Source: Icerya purchasi | Lineage: Eukaryota > Arthropoda > Insecta > Hemiptera > Monophlebidae | Direction of reading: 5' to 3' | DNA length: 64,000 nt | Assembly (NCBI GenBank): GCA_039619475.1 | Contig: CM077116.1 | Location: 3,968,001-4,032,000 of the forward strand | Shown here: positions 45,600-58,723 of the stretch, piece by piece | Layout: each line of letters starts with the position of its first letter | Numbering within the stretch: position 1 is the stretch's first letter | Position numbers and translations under genes: made by a program | Notes under the pieces: model-generated | The model's database searches: none | The model's input: only the letters and a program-made list of their open reading frames with translations | Told to the model about the DNA's origin: nothing

Positions 45600-45800
45600 T
45601 TCAAATATGTGTTTCTAAGGAGGCTTCTTCTTCTTATTGTGCCTTTTTCGATTATCGAAGGTTGTTGTCCACATTCTGCACTGCTCTTTTCCATAACTGT
45701 TGTTCCCGCACTAAACAGAGCAAGTCCTTGGTTTTTGCGAAACCCATCCATTGCCGTATATTTGACAGCCAACATGTACTTCTACTGTCAACCCCGCAAG
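45600..45800 (-). pseudogene. LINE C-terminal end (RTE/Kiri-like)
   Basis: The minus strand reads NIRQWMGFAKTKDLLCLVRE followed by QQLWKRAVQNV. This fits the conserved final segment of RTE/Kiri/L2-type ORF2 (IxxWtG ... W R xxV). It is short and has no upstream reverse transcriptase attached. It may belong with the minus-strand LINE at 46390-48400, displaced by the microsatellite between them. Confidence 0.5.
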
Positions 45801-45899
45801 CACCTTTTATTTCACCCATGAGTAAGAAGCGCGCGTTTTTGTCAGCACATGAAATTGCCCAAAAGAAGGCTTGCGATTAGTAAAATGTGTGAAAATGTG

Positions 45900-46264
45900 G
45901 TACGAGAAACATTTCACACATACGAGTGGCATATGTGTATACATATATATGTTACATAATAAAGGCAGTGGGTGATATGCATCTATGCATAAAATGTAAT
46001 AATTTCAAATTAGTTTAATAAATAAAACTGGCTCAAATGTCTCATGGTTCAAATGCCTTGTGTTTTTTTTTAAAATAATACCTAGTTTTCTTACATTTCT
46101 TTCTGAATTATTATAAAAATATTCTACAAGTTTGAAGTTCCAAATGTTTTTTGATAGGTATATGGTTCAAAAATTCATCATTTGTACATTAGTATCCACG
46201 CTTCTCTTCTTTTTTATTTTTCATATTACGAGAACGTTGTCATTAATATATATATATATGTATA

Positions 46265-46312
<48 letters not shown>

Positions 46313-46380
46313 AACACACGCATATATATATATTTGTGTTTATGACGACTATGCGAGATTAAACCAATACGATGGTTGCT
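45900..46380. repeat. AT-rich spacer with (TA)n/(TG)n microsatellite
   Basis: A compound TA/TG tract lies at about 46245-46335. Open stretches on both strands that read as repeated Tyr/Ile are products of the microsatellite and not genes. Confidence 0.8.
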
Positions 46381-46389
46381 GCTAAAACT

Positions 46390-48400
46390 GAAATGTTGGT
46401 GTACAAACCGGTGTCCCTGATCATCTACCGTAACTGAATCCAAATTTAATGGTCTCCTTTTCTTATTCTTGGTTTTAGGTGACTGAACTATTAGCTTATC
46501 TATCGCATTTTTCACAGTTTACTTCTAGACGTATCTGTTTAAAGATTTTTTTCCCAGTCCACTTGCTTTGGATTTATTGCTGCGTTTTTCAGATCACTTG
46601 CAAGAGCATCTTTATACCGTATATTAGGTCTTCCAACGTAATGCCTTTCCGCATACAGACCGTCGTACAGCATTCTTTCCGATATACGCTCGCCGCCTGC
46701 CCATTCCAAGCGTTTTGCAAGTCAGAATTTGATTAATAGATTTCATGCCTGATATGTTTAATACCCTTTCGTTTGATACACGATCTGTCCATTTGATCTT
46801 GAGTATTTTTCTTATCATCTTTTGATGAAAAGTCTCCAGTTTTCTTAGTTGTTTTTGCATAATTGGCCACGACTCAGCTCCATACAGCAGAGTTGGAAGT
46901 ATTATAGCTTTATACACCACTGCTTTCGTTTTGACTGCTACATCCTTGTTATTAAATACGCAGTGATATAGATTTCTATACGACGAGTACGCGCTCCGCA
47001 GCCTGTATACAATTTCATTGTCTAGTTTTGCGTTTTTGCTGATAACTTCCGTTTACCAAAGCATAGTCATCTGCATACTATAGGTTGTCTAACATAAATG
47101 TTTTTGTTATCTTTTTTGCATTAAATCGAGTTAGTTTGTAGAGACCACAATCAAACCGAAAGTTGATTTTCAGTCCAACATCAGTAATCATATTAACCAT
47201 GCTCATGTAGAAGTTGAACAGTAACGGTACGAGCATGCACTCCTGTTTAATACCGTTAGTTATTTTAAATTGGTCCGTGGCCCCAGCGTCACAAATAACA
47301 ACCGCTTTCATTCCACACTGTAGTTGTTGCGGAAAGCGTAATAACTTCGGAGGACATCTTACTCATTTTAAACACATCCATAAGACATCCCTGTTTACTG
47401 AATCGAATGATTTTTTAACATCGATAAAAACTATACAATGATCAGTATTTTTCAAACAGTTGTCACATAGATAAAATCTGGTCTGCCGTACTCAGATCCC
47501 AGTGATCGTCACATGATACACTATCAGATTGATTTATTTCAGTAACAGCCTCTTATATAGCAGTTCTGAACTTTCCAGCAGTATGTTTATTGCTTAAGGT
47601 TCTTAGGTTATAATGAGCTGACCCGCGATCGTCAGGTTTGTGGTATCCACGATGAAAACGGCGACTGAAACGAAATTTTGAGCGAACCAATATGTGATCC
47701 GTATCACCGCCTGCCCTCCTCAGTGATTGGGTTTTTAAACAATCCGCTCTGTGTTTCTGCTTTATTATTACATAATCTACCATATGTGGCTGCTTAGAGC
47801 GTGGATAGATTCATGTTCCTTTGTGAATATCTTTCAGTTTATAGTTGGTATTTGTTATGAATAAGTCATTTTTAGCGCAGAATTCTAGCAAACGGTCTCT
47901 ATTTCTGTTTATATTTCCAATTCCGTGAGAACCAATTATACCACTATGGTCATTAATCTTTCATTGATACCTACTGGTTCTTTAGTGATATATCGTGTTA
48001 GCTTTGATGACACAGCAAGTCCAACTCCGTGCAGCTTTCGATGGCCGCCCGCGATGTCTTCTATGATTTTCTCTTCTTCCGGTATTCTGGTTTCGCTTAA
48101 AGCGACTATGTCAACGTTATATTTTCTTAGGTCTTGTAGGATTATTTCAGATCTTTTTATTGATAGATTTTTACTATTGAGCAATGTTCGCACGTTCTAT
48201 GAAGCGAAGTTCCAGATTTTGTTTTTACTATGATCGACTGTTCGCAAAAGTGTTCCTTCCTGAAGAGTTCCGCACCCGTTAGATACGGCTGAACTCGAAC
48301 AGACCCGCATTGCTACAGGAGGTTGTCCGCTGCCTAACAAAATCGTTAAAACATGCTCCGCGGGTCCAGCAGCTTTCTTCTCTTGCATTACTCTCGTGTT
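46390..48400 (-). pseudogene. RTE/Kiri-like LINE, endonuclease to C-terminus
   Basis: Read from 48400 down. The endonuclease starts MRTLLNSKNLS (48193) with VDIVALSETRIPEEEK. Later comes VDYVIIKQKHRADCLKTQSL, then GGDTDHILVRSK (47783-47650), the end of the endonuclease domain. The RT part has FKITNGIKQECMLVPLLFNF (47280-47200). The C-terminal part has ILPTLLYGAESWPIMQKQLR, then IKWTDRVSNERVL (46910-46760), and ERHYVGRPNIRYKDALASDL (near 46640). The YADD region is partly recognisable near 47070. Many frameshifts and stops. Clade assignment between RTE and Kiri/L2 is uncertain. Confidence 0.75.
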
Positions 48401-49334
48401 TACATAAAAAAAAAAAAAACAAAAAAAAACAATCTACGTTTAACATAAAATAGGAGGCAACATAGCAGAGCAATAAAGAAACGTGGAAGCGGTAGCGCAG
48501 ACACGCTTTCATTCCGTCGATTTAGTACAAGAAGGTGAGCCAGTGGAAAAGCGAACCAAGACGACTGGGCCTACCGACACTAATGCAATGATGCAGGCAG
48601 GGGAAATAGGCCGAAAAGGTGATAAGATGAGGAAAATGAAAGGAGAGAGAAAGGAACAGAACACGAAGGAGAAGGACATTAGGAAAGGAGATTTCATTTT
48701 TTGTTAGTGTTTGATCCCTCAGCTTTTGGGTAGAAACCCAAACCACAAGGAAACAAGTTGCTATTGAGGGGATAGCATTGTGAGGCATTTTCGGCGGCCT
48801 GACCTCGCCGAAGTATGAGAAAGTCGTAGGATTTTGTATACTTTCAGTAAACATTTCCTCAAGCTACTCATCTGCATCCTCATGTCTCATTTCCCTGTCA
48901 CTACTGGGATCGCCTGCCTGAGCCTTTCCAACAGCAGCCGCTTTTGGCCCGCGACTGCTTATTTGCATCTTATTCGCAGCTAACCTACATATCTGCAGGC
49001 CATTCCACTATCAGCCACCTGTGGACACGCCCCCCGTCCTGGTTAGAGCTCCGGTCCGGAGTGGTAAAAGGTACCCTCCCTCTTCACCGGAGGATACATA
49101 TAAGGCGTGTGTAGCGTTAAAATGTTTACGCCTATGATTGTCTGGTAATTTACATTTAGATAAGAGTAGCTAGGTGTAAAACTACAAAAGAAATAGCCCG
49201 TTACATTTCTGGAATCGCTACAAAAGCCCCCCACCCCCCAAAAAATATATAATACACAACGATCCGTATTAAAGGCATGCAAATTAAGCACAATATGAAA
49301 GGTATTTCATGAAGATAATGACTTTCTTCTGCTC
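48401..49334. repeat. Repeat-like segment with blocks seen elsewhere in the window
   Basis: 48711-48850 shares the GGGATAGCA ... GGCGGCCT ... CTCGCC block with 29660-29720. 48975-49080 (ATTCGCAGCTAACCTACATA, then GTGGACACGCC and AGCTCCGGTCCGGAG) parallels 24530-24610. These blocks lie upstream of RTE-like LINE remnants in both places, so they may be LINE 5' regions. The open frame 48483-48707 (Lys/Glu-rich) has no recognisable domain. Confidence 0.45.
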
Positions 49335-49680
49335 AGTTGTTCCTCGATTTTGGCGATATCTACGTTTTGGGTACACTCTGCTTCCATCTTCCCGGTATCG
49401 GTTTTCTCTTGCTCCGAGTTCGCACTGTCCGCTACATCCTTCTGATTCTTGCTTTATAGGTGACCGCAACCATATTTTATCTTCTTTATTTAACGAACCG
49501 AATTCTCTTTCTATACACACCTGTTGGGACTGGGGTCTCCTACTTCTTATTGCGCCTCCTATGTGTTGACCCTTCCTTCTGCACAAGTTATCCCAGTCCT
49601 TTCTTCCTTTATTAAATCCATATCTAATCGAATTAAATTCTAATTCCTCTAACTAACCTACAGCTTGTAGTCGCCTTTAA
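49335..49680 (+). pseudogene. LINE C-terminal fragment, same family as 7894-9290 and 17880-18290
   Basis: The plus frame reads RYLRFGYTLLPSSRYRFSLA followed by PSSHCPLHP, closely matching the RLRFGHSLLPSSLFRYS segment of the nested LINE. A short GDRNHIL motif follows. Only about 90 residues remain. The long minus-strand ORF over the same bases (49284-49586) is its shadow. Confidence 0.65.
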
Positions 49681-51880
49681 TGTTAAATAAAATGTACACT
49701 GCAACTGGCTCGGTTAGTTGCAAAACAGCACTGAAACGAAAAAAGTTGTATCGTGACGTAACTAGTGAATGTAGCACCTTTGAAAGATGTATACGCAAAA
49801 AATTTAATTGTGCTCGAATTTTTATCGCCTAATAATTTTTGGCACAAGTTTATAAGCCCTAATTAACCGTTTGCCGCCGTAAATCTCTTTTTTTTATACA
49901 CAACGCTCGCAACAGTCACACTTGCTGCTTGTATAATACTTTTGTAATTTTCGAGGGGCACTTATGCTTGTTTATTTTCTTTATTTTTCAATTTTTTTGT
50001 TTACAGAATAGCAATTGAAAAAGAGGGGAAAAAATAAACACGGTAAAAATGAATGAACCAAAACGTCGCCACAAAGGTCTTTGTGCAGCGGTACACATGC
50101 AACTCTAACACCGCCTTGTTACAAGGCAATATGAGCACAAACGCTTAAAACCGTATATGTTGAATAAGCCAGCCGGTCCCGTATTTTTAAAGATATTTTA
50201 CTGCCTTTTAAATTCTTTTGAAAGCTGACATTTTTTTTCTACGAACAATATGAGAATGAAAATATATCGTTTAGAAGAAACAACAGCCATTTTCCACGTG
50301 TACAAAAACCTAAACATCCAATACGGATGCTTACAATTACAAACACTACCGTCATAATGCAACGTTTCCGAAAGGGAGTTAGAGTCAGGTCTGTAAAAAT
50401 TAGCAGCTCAATTATCTTGAAAAAAGGGTAACGCGCCATACATGAAATTTAAAAAATCCGAAGCTAAATACAGTCACGCTGACCTTCGGGACAATAGGTG
50501 AAAATAAACATTTGATCAAAAGCAAAGAAGAGCCCAAAAAGTAAGAAAAATACGGTGGCCGAATAGTGAGAAAGAAATCAGTTAATAATGAAGGCAATTA
50601 AAAATTGGATTAGCTACGAGTCTAAGTTTAACATTTAACTAGGAGGAAAGCGAAGGAATAACTAAAAGCAAAAAACGTAAAAAAACTACTATTTTAAATG
50701 AGGCGGAAGAAGTGTAACGGTGTTCTTTGAGGTGGTATTCGACTGGGGAATCGATTTTCATTAGCACAACATCACTGCGAATACATGCTTGAATACTGTG
50801 AGAAAAGGGATCTGATGAAAAATGCTAAAAAACAAGAAATTTGAATACGTATTTTATTGAGCCAATGACCCGAAACAGACGAAGCGAATAGTGTAGGAAT
50901 AACTCTGTTACACAGCCGTCTCCGCAAGTCGTAAAAATACTCACCACCTCTCGACCTCATCAAAATCCTTGGGATTAGGTGAATCGAGGCGTTTGCAACG
51001 CCTCAATTAGTTCAAAAACCGAATTATAAAAAAGTTGAAACAGGATTAATCAAAAAGTCGGAAAAAATCTCTTTTACGGTAAAAATGTTTCCAGTTTTGT
51101 GCGTTTTATGAAGAAGAAATTTTAATTTTTGGACGACTATAATTTCCCGAATCTATCTGTAGTTGGCGCAAAGAATTTTCATTTTATTCATCCCGATTGT
51201 CTACAATTACAATTTATAGTGTCCTACAGGGAAAAATTACGATTTATTTTGCAATTTTTAGCCTTCATTTGTCTCGCCAAATTTCGCGGAACAGAAAACC
51301 ATCTGATATTTGAATACTTACGATAGATCTTTAAAATTTGTAAAGTGGTTTTTTGAATGCGAGAAAAAAGTAAGTGACTTTAGCAGCCGCATCATGCCCG
51401 CAGGTATGATTGAGTAGCGTTTTCGTAAAAATTTAGTTATCAGAGATATCAAACCGTGTATTGATGCAACAGCACTACGAGCACAACAAATCCAGAGCAA
51501 ACGATTTGAGGCAAATTCGCCATCTATGCTGGTTTTAACCGATCCCGATTATTCGGGAAATGCTGCCAGGTTGTATTGATGGTTTACATGGTACTACATG
51601 ATATAGAAGAAAAACGCTACATTTTATCGAGATTAAGAACGAAATTCTAAAATTTGTGCAGAATTTTATGAAATATTTTTTTTAAATAATATATTGAATG
51701 AAAGTTTCTACGATTCATCAAAAATCGATGTCTCTTAAACTATTCATTATAGACTTAATGATTCTCTACACATTCATTACAATATTACGAGAGAAAAATA
51801 GATATTTTCGAAGTTGAGAGCCTAGGTACGTTATCCGTTATCAAAAAATAACTCCAGCCCTTTTGGCTGTACAATTTTAA
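49681..51880. other. Unassigned sequence
   Basis: No recognised gene or repeat in 2.2 kb. Several open stretches of 60-66 codons (for example 50239-50439 and 51129-51326) carry no known motif. GC is slightly higher than the window average around 50250-50600. Confidence 0.5.
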
Positions 51881-51884
51881 CAAC

Positions 51885-52235
51885 ATTTATTTATTTATTT
51901 TATTATTTACGAGGTACATATTGCCAGGGAGGGGGCTATCACCTCGGATGAGGTTATTTACATTATTTTAAGGTTTGTAATATTTATAAATTTAATTAGT
52001 CTGTATAAGTTATTTATGTTTAAATTCGCGGAGTGATCGTCTGTAAGTGTGGATTGTTGGCGTTCGGCACTGTAGATGGGGCATTCTCAGTGATGATGTG
52101 TTTGACTGTGATCTGGCAATTGCATTGAGTACAGGTTGGAGGCTCCTGGTGGTCCAGCAGGTATGCATGGGTGGTTGGAGTATGGCCTAGATAGATTCTG
52201 TTCAGAACACATCATCCTCCGGAAACTATCCTCCG
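51885..52235 (-). pseudogene. LINE C-terminal fragment with (ATAA)n tail
   Basis: The minus strand encodes LNRIYLGHTPTTHAYLLDHQ, then PPTCTQCNCQITVKHIITE, the R(I/L)RLGHT ... PPxCxxC ... TVxHI signature of I/Jockey-type C-terminal domains. The 3' end on that strand finishes in AATAAATAAATAAAT (51888-51900 as ATTTATTTATTT). It is strongly 5'-truncated, with only about 85 residues. It is a different family from the RLRFGH group because it has PPTCTQC. Confidence 0.65.
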
Positions 52236-52865
52236 CCTCGACTCGTCACACTTTTCGTACAATCCTAGAAAATTTAGCTGGTTCAGGAACAGAAAATACT
52301 TTTGTTCAATTTCGAATGGTGGACGTAAGATAATTAAAGTCACATATCGCTCGTTGCAGTGGGAGGTAAGTTTACGGAACTGCTTTTTTCGGCTATCGAA
52401 GTTACACAGCGGGATCGGAAAGATGAGGGGATTATTCATTGATACACTGGCCAAATTTTGAAAAGCGTGCATTAATTACCCGGCGGAAGAAGAGCAAGGA
52501 GTGAAGCTAGTTGCTCAGTTTATGGAAGCAACTGGTGTATCGATTTCTGATAATCTAAGTTACTTCAGAGCAATCGACTTCCTATTTAGGCTGTCACCGG
52601 TCGGGGCCTATGCAAGTTATCGATAATGAAAAAATACGTAAAAAACGTGATTTTGAAAAGAACATAGTAGCCTAACGTGTGTCTCTGTTAAATGTGAAGT
52701 TATACATTTTTTTTTATTATTTTTCTTTATTTTTACATATAAAAATTTAATGTGATCAACGGTGGAAACCATCCAATTAAATTTCAGATTCCTCCATTCC
52801 ACATTGTACAATCATTAATCTTATTTTAAAATACTATAATAATAACGTAAATTGATATTGGACTT
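52236..52865. other. No recognisable feature
   Basis: Sequence between two LINE fragments. An open stretch at 52212-52472 (minus) has no recognised motif. Confidence 0.45.
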
Positions 52866-52869
52866 CCTG

Positions 52870-53840
52870 TATTCCAATTCTTTTTTGGCCCATTTATTGA
52901 AAATATTCATTTTTTCCCGCACCAATTCACCACAGTCTTCCGCTATTTCTGTATTTAGAATGTTGCATCCATTCAGGATATGCTGTATACTGTGTCCTGT
53001 TCATTGCATCTAATGCAATTTTCTGTTTCCGCTATATTAAATCTTTTCAGATAGATTTTGAAATTTCCATGCCGCGATACGAATTGTACGTTATAAATAT
53101 TCGGAGTATAGTACGTGTTATTAAATCTCGCTTTAATTGTTGGAAAAAATCTTTTCGATATTCCGTTATGACTTATCCACACCGCTTCAAACTTTTCCAT
53201 ATATTGTTCGCTGATCAATTTTTTAAATTGTCTAGCTGTTAAAATTTTATTCTCTATTATATATCTTTTATTTGTATATGTGATGATATTTTCGAAAGTT
53301 TGTTCTACCTTTAATTCATTTTTGATTGCAAAAATATTGACATATGTTATTCTATTTCTAAGTATAAGGGTAATATTCCAGCTATAACTAATACATTTGT
53401 ATAATTTATTGTTTTGCAACCTTTGATTAGTTTGATTGCTACCGTATTCTGTGTATGCTCGCTAAAAAATTTTGAAATTTATTGAACTTCAGTATATCCT
53501 TGTAAATAATACTACCATATAATAGATATTTGATGGTAACATTGTTTTATATATAATATTATTCCTTTTTTTGTAATTCATCTGATTGTTATTGTTAAAC
53601 AGCTTTGTGGATATATTAATAAATTTCGTAATTTCATCATTTATGTCCTTGCAGTGATTGTAAAATTTAAGGTTTTTATCTATCAGAACGCCTAGATATT
53701 TTAATTAGTCCTCTACTGTGATCTGCAATCCGTATTTATTTAAGTTCATGTTAATTTTTCTGTAGTTGAATGTCATCAAATTTTTCTTGCTCACATTGAT
53801 CTTTAGATTATTTATTTCTAGAAACTCCATACATACACAG
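52870..53840 (-). pseudogene. R1-like LINE, RT thumb to C-terminus
   Basis: From 53830 the minus frame reads LEINNLKINVSKKNLMTFNY, then LKYLGVLIDKNLKFYNH (near 53700), with one stop between them. It continues to a 148-codon open segment (53419-52973) ending FVSRHGNFKIYLKRFNIAET and CIRCNEQDTVYSI. The last part matches the LTGHGxFxxYLxRF then CxxCxxxDTxxHI end typical of R1-clade and related ORF2. Catalytic RT motifs are absent because of 5' truncation. Confidence 0.75.
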
Positions 53841-54299
53841 GCTCTTAAAAAATGTCTAATGATTTAATTCTTAAAAAGGGGCACGTTACTTTAAAACAAA
53901 GCCAGTAAAGCAAGCAATCTGCTTCGTGTGGTTTTTGATACTCTTCATCGTGCTTTGTTGTTTCAACTCTGAAAAAAAATTGAAAACTTTTAAGAAAATA
54001 AATTCAAAAGATTGATCAATCAACAGATTCCCTATAAATGACTTGATCGAGAAGAACTATTAAGAAATTTTCCAAATAAGTGACCAAAAAAATTGCTGAA
54101 GAAATTCCCGGAACGTATCAGCGTGAAACCAGTTTTGAAATCATATAAAGGCTATCTGGAAAGAATACTTCCGAAAATGATAAAAGAGAGAAGCTGGCTA
54201 ATTTTCGATTAGAAAAAGATTTTTGCCACCGTGTAAGACATTAAAAAGGAATCTGGGAAAGTGTCAAATGCAGAAACTTCAATACACGATAGCTGTGAT
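53841..54299. other. No recognisable feature
   Basis: AT-rich sequence between LINE remnants; no ORF or repeat recognised. Confidence 0.45.
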
Positions 54300-55760
54300 T
54301 TCCTGTAGGTAGCGCCACTTCTTTTTTTCTTTTTCGTTTCCATATCCTCTTGGCCATATTTCCTATGTACTTAGTATAACTCTACCCCCGTCTTCATTGT
54401 AGTCCATTCCTTTTTATTACATCCTTAATTATCCGCTTCCCTGAATAGCTCTCCTAGCGGCCTCATTTTTCTTTCGTCCTACGTTCTTCATTCTTGATGG
54501 GTAATCGTCCGTTGCTGACAAGCCCAACAAAATTTTTAAAATAAATGAAATAAATTATTCGGGTTTGATATTAGTTAAGCCTAATATACGGTCCGCTTGC
54601 ATCTTCTTCCATTGATCTTTTTTAGAGTAGGCTTCTTCGTTTTTCAATTGTATTGAACATTTATTTCCTTTTTTACTTCTTCTGTTCATGTTGTTTTCAC
54701 CACTTTTCTCCAGTTTCAAAAATCTCCCAGGCTGGTTTTGAATTTTTTGTCAATGTCAGTGCGCTTCATCGTAATTATTCTAATAAATATTCGAGCGAAT
54801 TAGACTTTTATGACACTGGATATTCGTTTAACCGAACTTATTCAGTGCAATCCTGTTCCATTCTGGTAACCTGTTTGTTTTTACGACATCCATCTTACCT
54901 TCCTTTACCTTTCTTTTTTCCTTTTGCCTTCTAAAATTAAAATTTTATAACTCCACCTATGTATCACCATCCACTCTACGTCATCGCCCACTCCGATTTT
55001 TTTCTTCTATGAGACCGTTCTACTAATTATTTTTCCCCCGCATTTTGAAACTTTTTAAGTTGAATAAATCGCACAGACGACATTTTGTGTTGCTTTTTAT
55101 AGATTCTGCAAATAATTGCGTACACTACGCAGCTATTGTTTATTCCAGCTTTTGATTTATTTTGATATTTCCCCCTTCAGTATATGCTCTGCTGGGATGC
55201 TCGATTATTTATTTTTTTTTCTGATTTGTCTATTTGGCTCAGCTATATTATTTCACCCTTCTTCACTAATTCATAACTCTTCTTAACCATTTTTAATTCA
55301 AATATCACAGAGTCAGACTCGTCTTTTGGTCCTTTTCATGTAGCTCCTCGTATTGCTGTAGTACGCTACTCCTAACATCTTCTAATATTTCAATAATTTT
55401 TTTCTTTATTGCTCCACCAATATTTCTTAAATTCAATAATCGCTCCTATTTCATAAATGCTACTCCCGCTAATTCTATTCCTTCTTTCATAGTTGAGGTG
55501 CAAGTCTTTCGTTATTATTCTGTCTCTAAATATTTTTGCATTTTTACTTATTTTATTATCTCTTCATTTACTTTTGTACTTATTTTCTTATCTTCCTGTT
55601 TTTTACCACATCTCATAACCTCTGTCTTCTCATTTATTCTCATAAGTATTTGATATTCATTTTACAGTTCTAGGTCTCGTATGGCAATATTACCTGCAAA
55701 ATCGAAAATGTTTATTTTCATGCCACGCATTGTACTTCCGCTATTACACATTTCCTTCCG
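54300..55760 (-). pseudogene. Very decayed RTE-type reverse transcriptase remnant (tentative)
   Basis: Traces on the minus strand only. INIFDFAGNIAI near 55720 stands where FADDIAI is expected, followed by LMRINEKTEVMRCGKKQ near 55620-55570, the INxxKTxVM motif after the palm. At the low-coordinate end, NGRLPIKNEERRTKEK near 54480-54520 may be the C-terminal tail. Stops are frequent and nothing else is certain. Confidence 0.35.
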
Positions 55761-57359
55761 CTGCTTTGTCGCTTGTACTAGGCATAAAATAATGTGACTA
55801 TCGATTATGTACTTCCTTATATTTTCTTTAAAGAAGAAAAAGGAACAGCTTACGCTTGTCGCATTTACGCATTAGCGTATTATATTTGAATCTATTCCGG
55901 TTGATGCATTCGAAATTTTACCTTTTAGTTAGCGTCTGTTTTTTTTTGAACATCATTCATAGATAAACACGGTTCTGTAATTATTCAGATTTCGTGTTTG
56001 ATGGCAGTTTTATGACGCGCTAAAATGTAGGAAATCCAACTTCAGATGCTGGCTGAAAAGAGTTGCTGTATAAATCTTATTTGAACTTTCTTGTCCCCTT
56101 TGCGAAAGTATGTTCGCGTAAACAGAAGCGCAACTTCATTACACCCGCAACAGCAACACCGCCGCTAAATATTATCGTCGGTAATTCTGCTAGCACGCTG
56201 CAAAGAATATCGAAAGAAAATTTTCGGACATTTTTCATCGGCAAATAAGAAAGATAAATCGAGGTAGATGACAAAACCAATTAATTGTAGCGGAGAATTT
56301 TGCATTAATTAATTAAAGTCGAGCGAAAAATAGAAAGAAGAGGCGGAATCGGATGAAACGAAAATGAAGTAGAGCAGAGAGAAAAAAAAGGAACAAAAAA
56401 GGAAAACTGCGTTAGTATCATTAAGTGTGGCAACGACCAATATCAGAAATTAAAAAGCGCTTTTTAAGTAATTGAAGTCGACTGCGTATAGCTTTTGATG
56501 AAGAAACCGGAATAGTTAGACATCGCAGATGAAGCGCACCTAGCCTGACTGCCGTAGCCGGAACCCGAAAAAAGTTAGTCCCTTCGAAAAAGCCTGGCGG
56601 AGGAGGACGACGGGGATTATTAGTAGAGTAATTAAGAAAAACAATCGTGTCCTAGACTGTTTGCCGAGTTCTCAGCGGTTTCCATTAGACGGCAAAGAGA
56701 AAAAGCAGGCCTAAAACGAGGTACAAATGCAAAGCACGTTAAAGATACAAATTTGCTTAAATCAGACGCTGGCCCCCTTAAAATTTATTTTCCTTATTCC
56801 GCTATTTGTCTTCATAGATTAAAACGCCGTTATTTTTTTAACTGCTCTCAACAAATCATTCATGCCATTCTTCCTAATAACTAAAATTCGTAAAAAATCA
56901 CCGTCTTCCTCTACCACGCGTAAAATTATCTCCAACAACTGTTCCCTTAAACGAAACCATTAATATTTACGAGTATATATATAGTATGAGCAGAAATGTT
57001 ATACAGGTATGTATATTAACTGGGTTCTCGGAAACACTTTTGAGCAATTTTGATGAAATTCACGAATTAGAGCTTTTTAAGGATTTAAATCGATCTGGTC
57101 GAGAGGTGTTATCCTCCAGAAAATACTACAAAATGAGAAATTTTGAAAGGGTGACTCCCAATATTTAAGTAATGATTGTATTTTTAGGGTTCATTAAGAA
57201 GTAAGCAAAATGCATACTCACACCATAATGTAAAAAATAATAAATTTATTCACCGTAAAAACTGAAAATAAATGAAGATGTAATATTTTTGTTTCACGAT
57301 AAAACACATTTATTTACGTTTTACACGACGGACTTGAATATTACGTCAATTCAAATATA
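55761..57359. other. Unassigned sequence
   Basis: No recognised gene. 56986-57168 gives a 60-codon open stretch. Its DNA (TGATGAAATTCACGAATTAG) weakly resembles 57650-57690, which suggests a diverged repeat rather than a gene. Confidence 0.45.
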
Positions 57360-57620
57360 TTCAGGATACGTTTATAGAGTTGCGCAGATGATAATTTGTA
57401 ATAATAATTCTTTGTTCATATTTATTTTTAATGTTTTTAAACCGACAATCCATTGCATATAAAAACGAGTAATGTGCAATATATACCAAAAATTATAGCT
57501 TCCGTGTGCATACTACTACTACAAGTTTAACTGTTTGTGAAACTTATTAATTCATTCATTAATCTGCAAGTTCAAATCCGCGCAAAGCTCGGTTAATGTT
57601 GAATATCATAAAATGAGCAA
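57360..57620. repeat. Dispersed repeat, copy 1 (partner at 60090-60260)
   Basis: TGTGAAACTTATTAATTCAT, then ATCTGCAAGTTCAAATCC and AAAGCTCGGTTAATG (57536-57600) match TGTGAAACTCATGAACATAC, then TTTGCAAGTTCAGAATACGA and AAAGCTCAGT at 60190-60252. Both are preceded by GTTGCGCAG-like words. It is non-coding. Confidence 0.55.
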
Positions 57621-58133
57621 TTCATCTATATGCACATTTAGTTCTGGTAACTGTTCTAATAATTTTCATAAAATTCACGAGTTAGTAGAGGTTTCATGGC
57701 TTAGAAGTCGATTTCTCTGGGAAATAGAGGCTGTTCGTGATCAAACCTGTATTTTTGATTTAATGAAAAGTCCCCCCCCCCCACTGTACCGGTAATAAAA
57801 AGTGCTCCTGACCTCTCTTCCTTATATTTACTGACCATATAATAGCCAACCCATCCTTCCAATGAAAGATTGAATTAGTGATAATAATAAGATTATAAAC
57901 AAGAATCGCTCTGGGTTGCATCCCGTGTTGTCATGGATCGTGAGAAAACTAAAGAATGATAAAAGGCGTGCTATATAAAACTAGCAAGGTAGCATGACAA
58001 CCTATACAGTGAAGTATGGCCAATGTAGTCCCACCAGTACTATGAGGAGAATTTGAAAATATTAACAGTAAATTAAACGCCAGTAATATGTGTCTCTTAG
58101 AATACTAGCGTATAGCTTATAAAATGAATATTA

Positions 58134-58169
<36 letters not shown>

Positions 58170-58723
58170 TAATTGCAACGTAATTCTTAGGCTACCCTCC
58201 AATTAGAAAAAATGTCTCAATTTTATGTAACGTTTGTTATACTTTATAGGATTTTTGTGATTATGTTATTATATTCATATGGGCCGATTTAGAATTACGT
58301 TGTAAATTTTGACCATTTTGTACAAAGTATAGAAGAGAAAGAGGCAGAAATTTAAACAAGAGGGGCCAAGCCCCTTGCGAGGCCAAAATGGCCAAGTTAT
58401 AAATATATATATGTATATTAATTACAACGTAATTCTTAGGCCACCACCCATTAGAAAAAATGTTCCAATTTTATGTAACGTTTATTATATTTTAATTTTT
58501 CCCGACTTTATATATATAATTAGATTTTTTAACGAAAAATGTCACAATTTTATGTAACGAAATATGTAACGAAATATATAACGAAAAAATGTTCTAATTT
58601 TATGTAATGAAAGTTAAATGTTAGGATAGAATTTTTGTGATTATATTATTATATTCGTACGGATCGATTTAGAATTACGTTGTAAATTTTGATAATTTTA
58701 TACAAAGTATAGAAGATAAAGAG

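Noticed and set aside
46132..46515. Tyr/Ile/His-repeat ORFs on both strands
   Set aside because: Translations of a TA/TG microsatellite.
49284..49586. 100-codon minus-strand ORF, Arg/Gln-rich
   Set aside because: Antisense to a recognisable LINE C-terminal fragment (RYLRFGYTLLPSS) on the plus strand.
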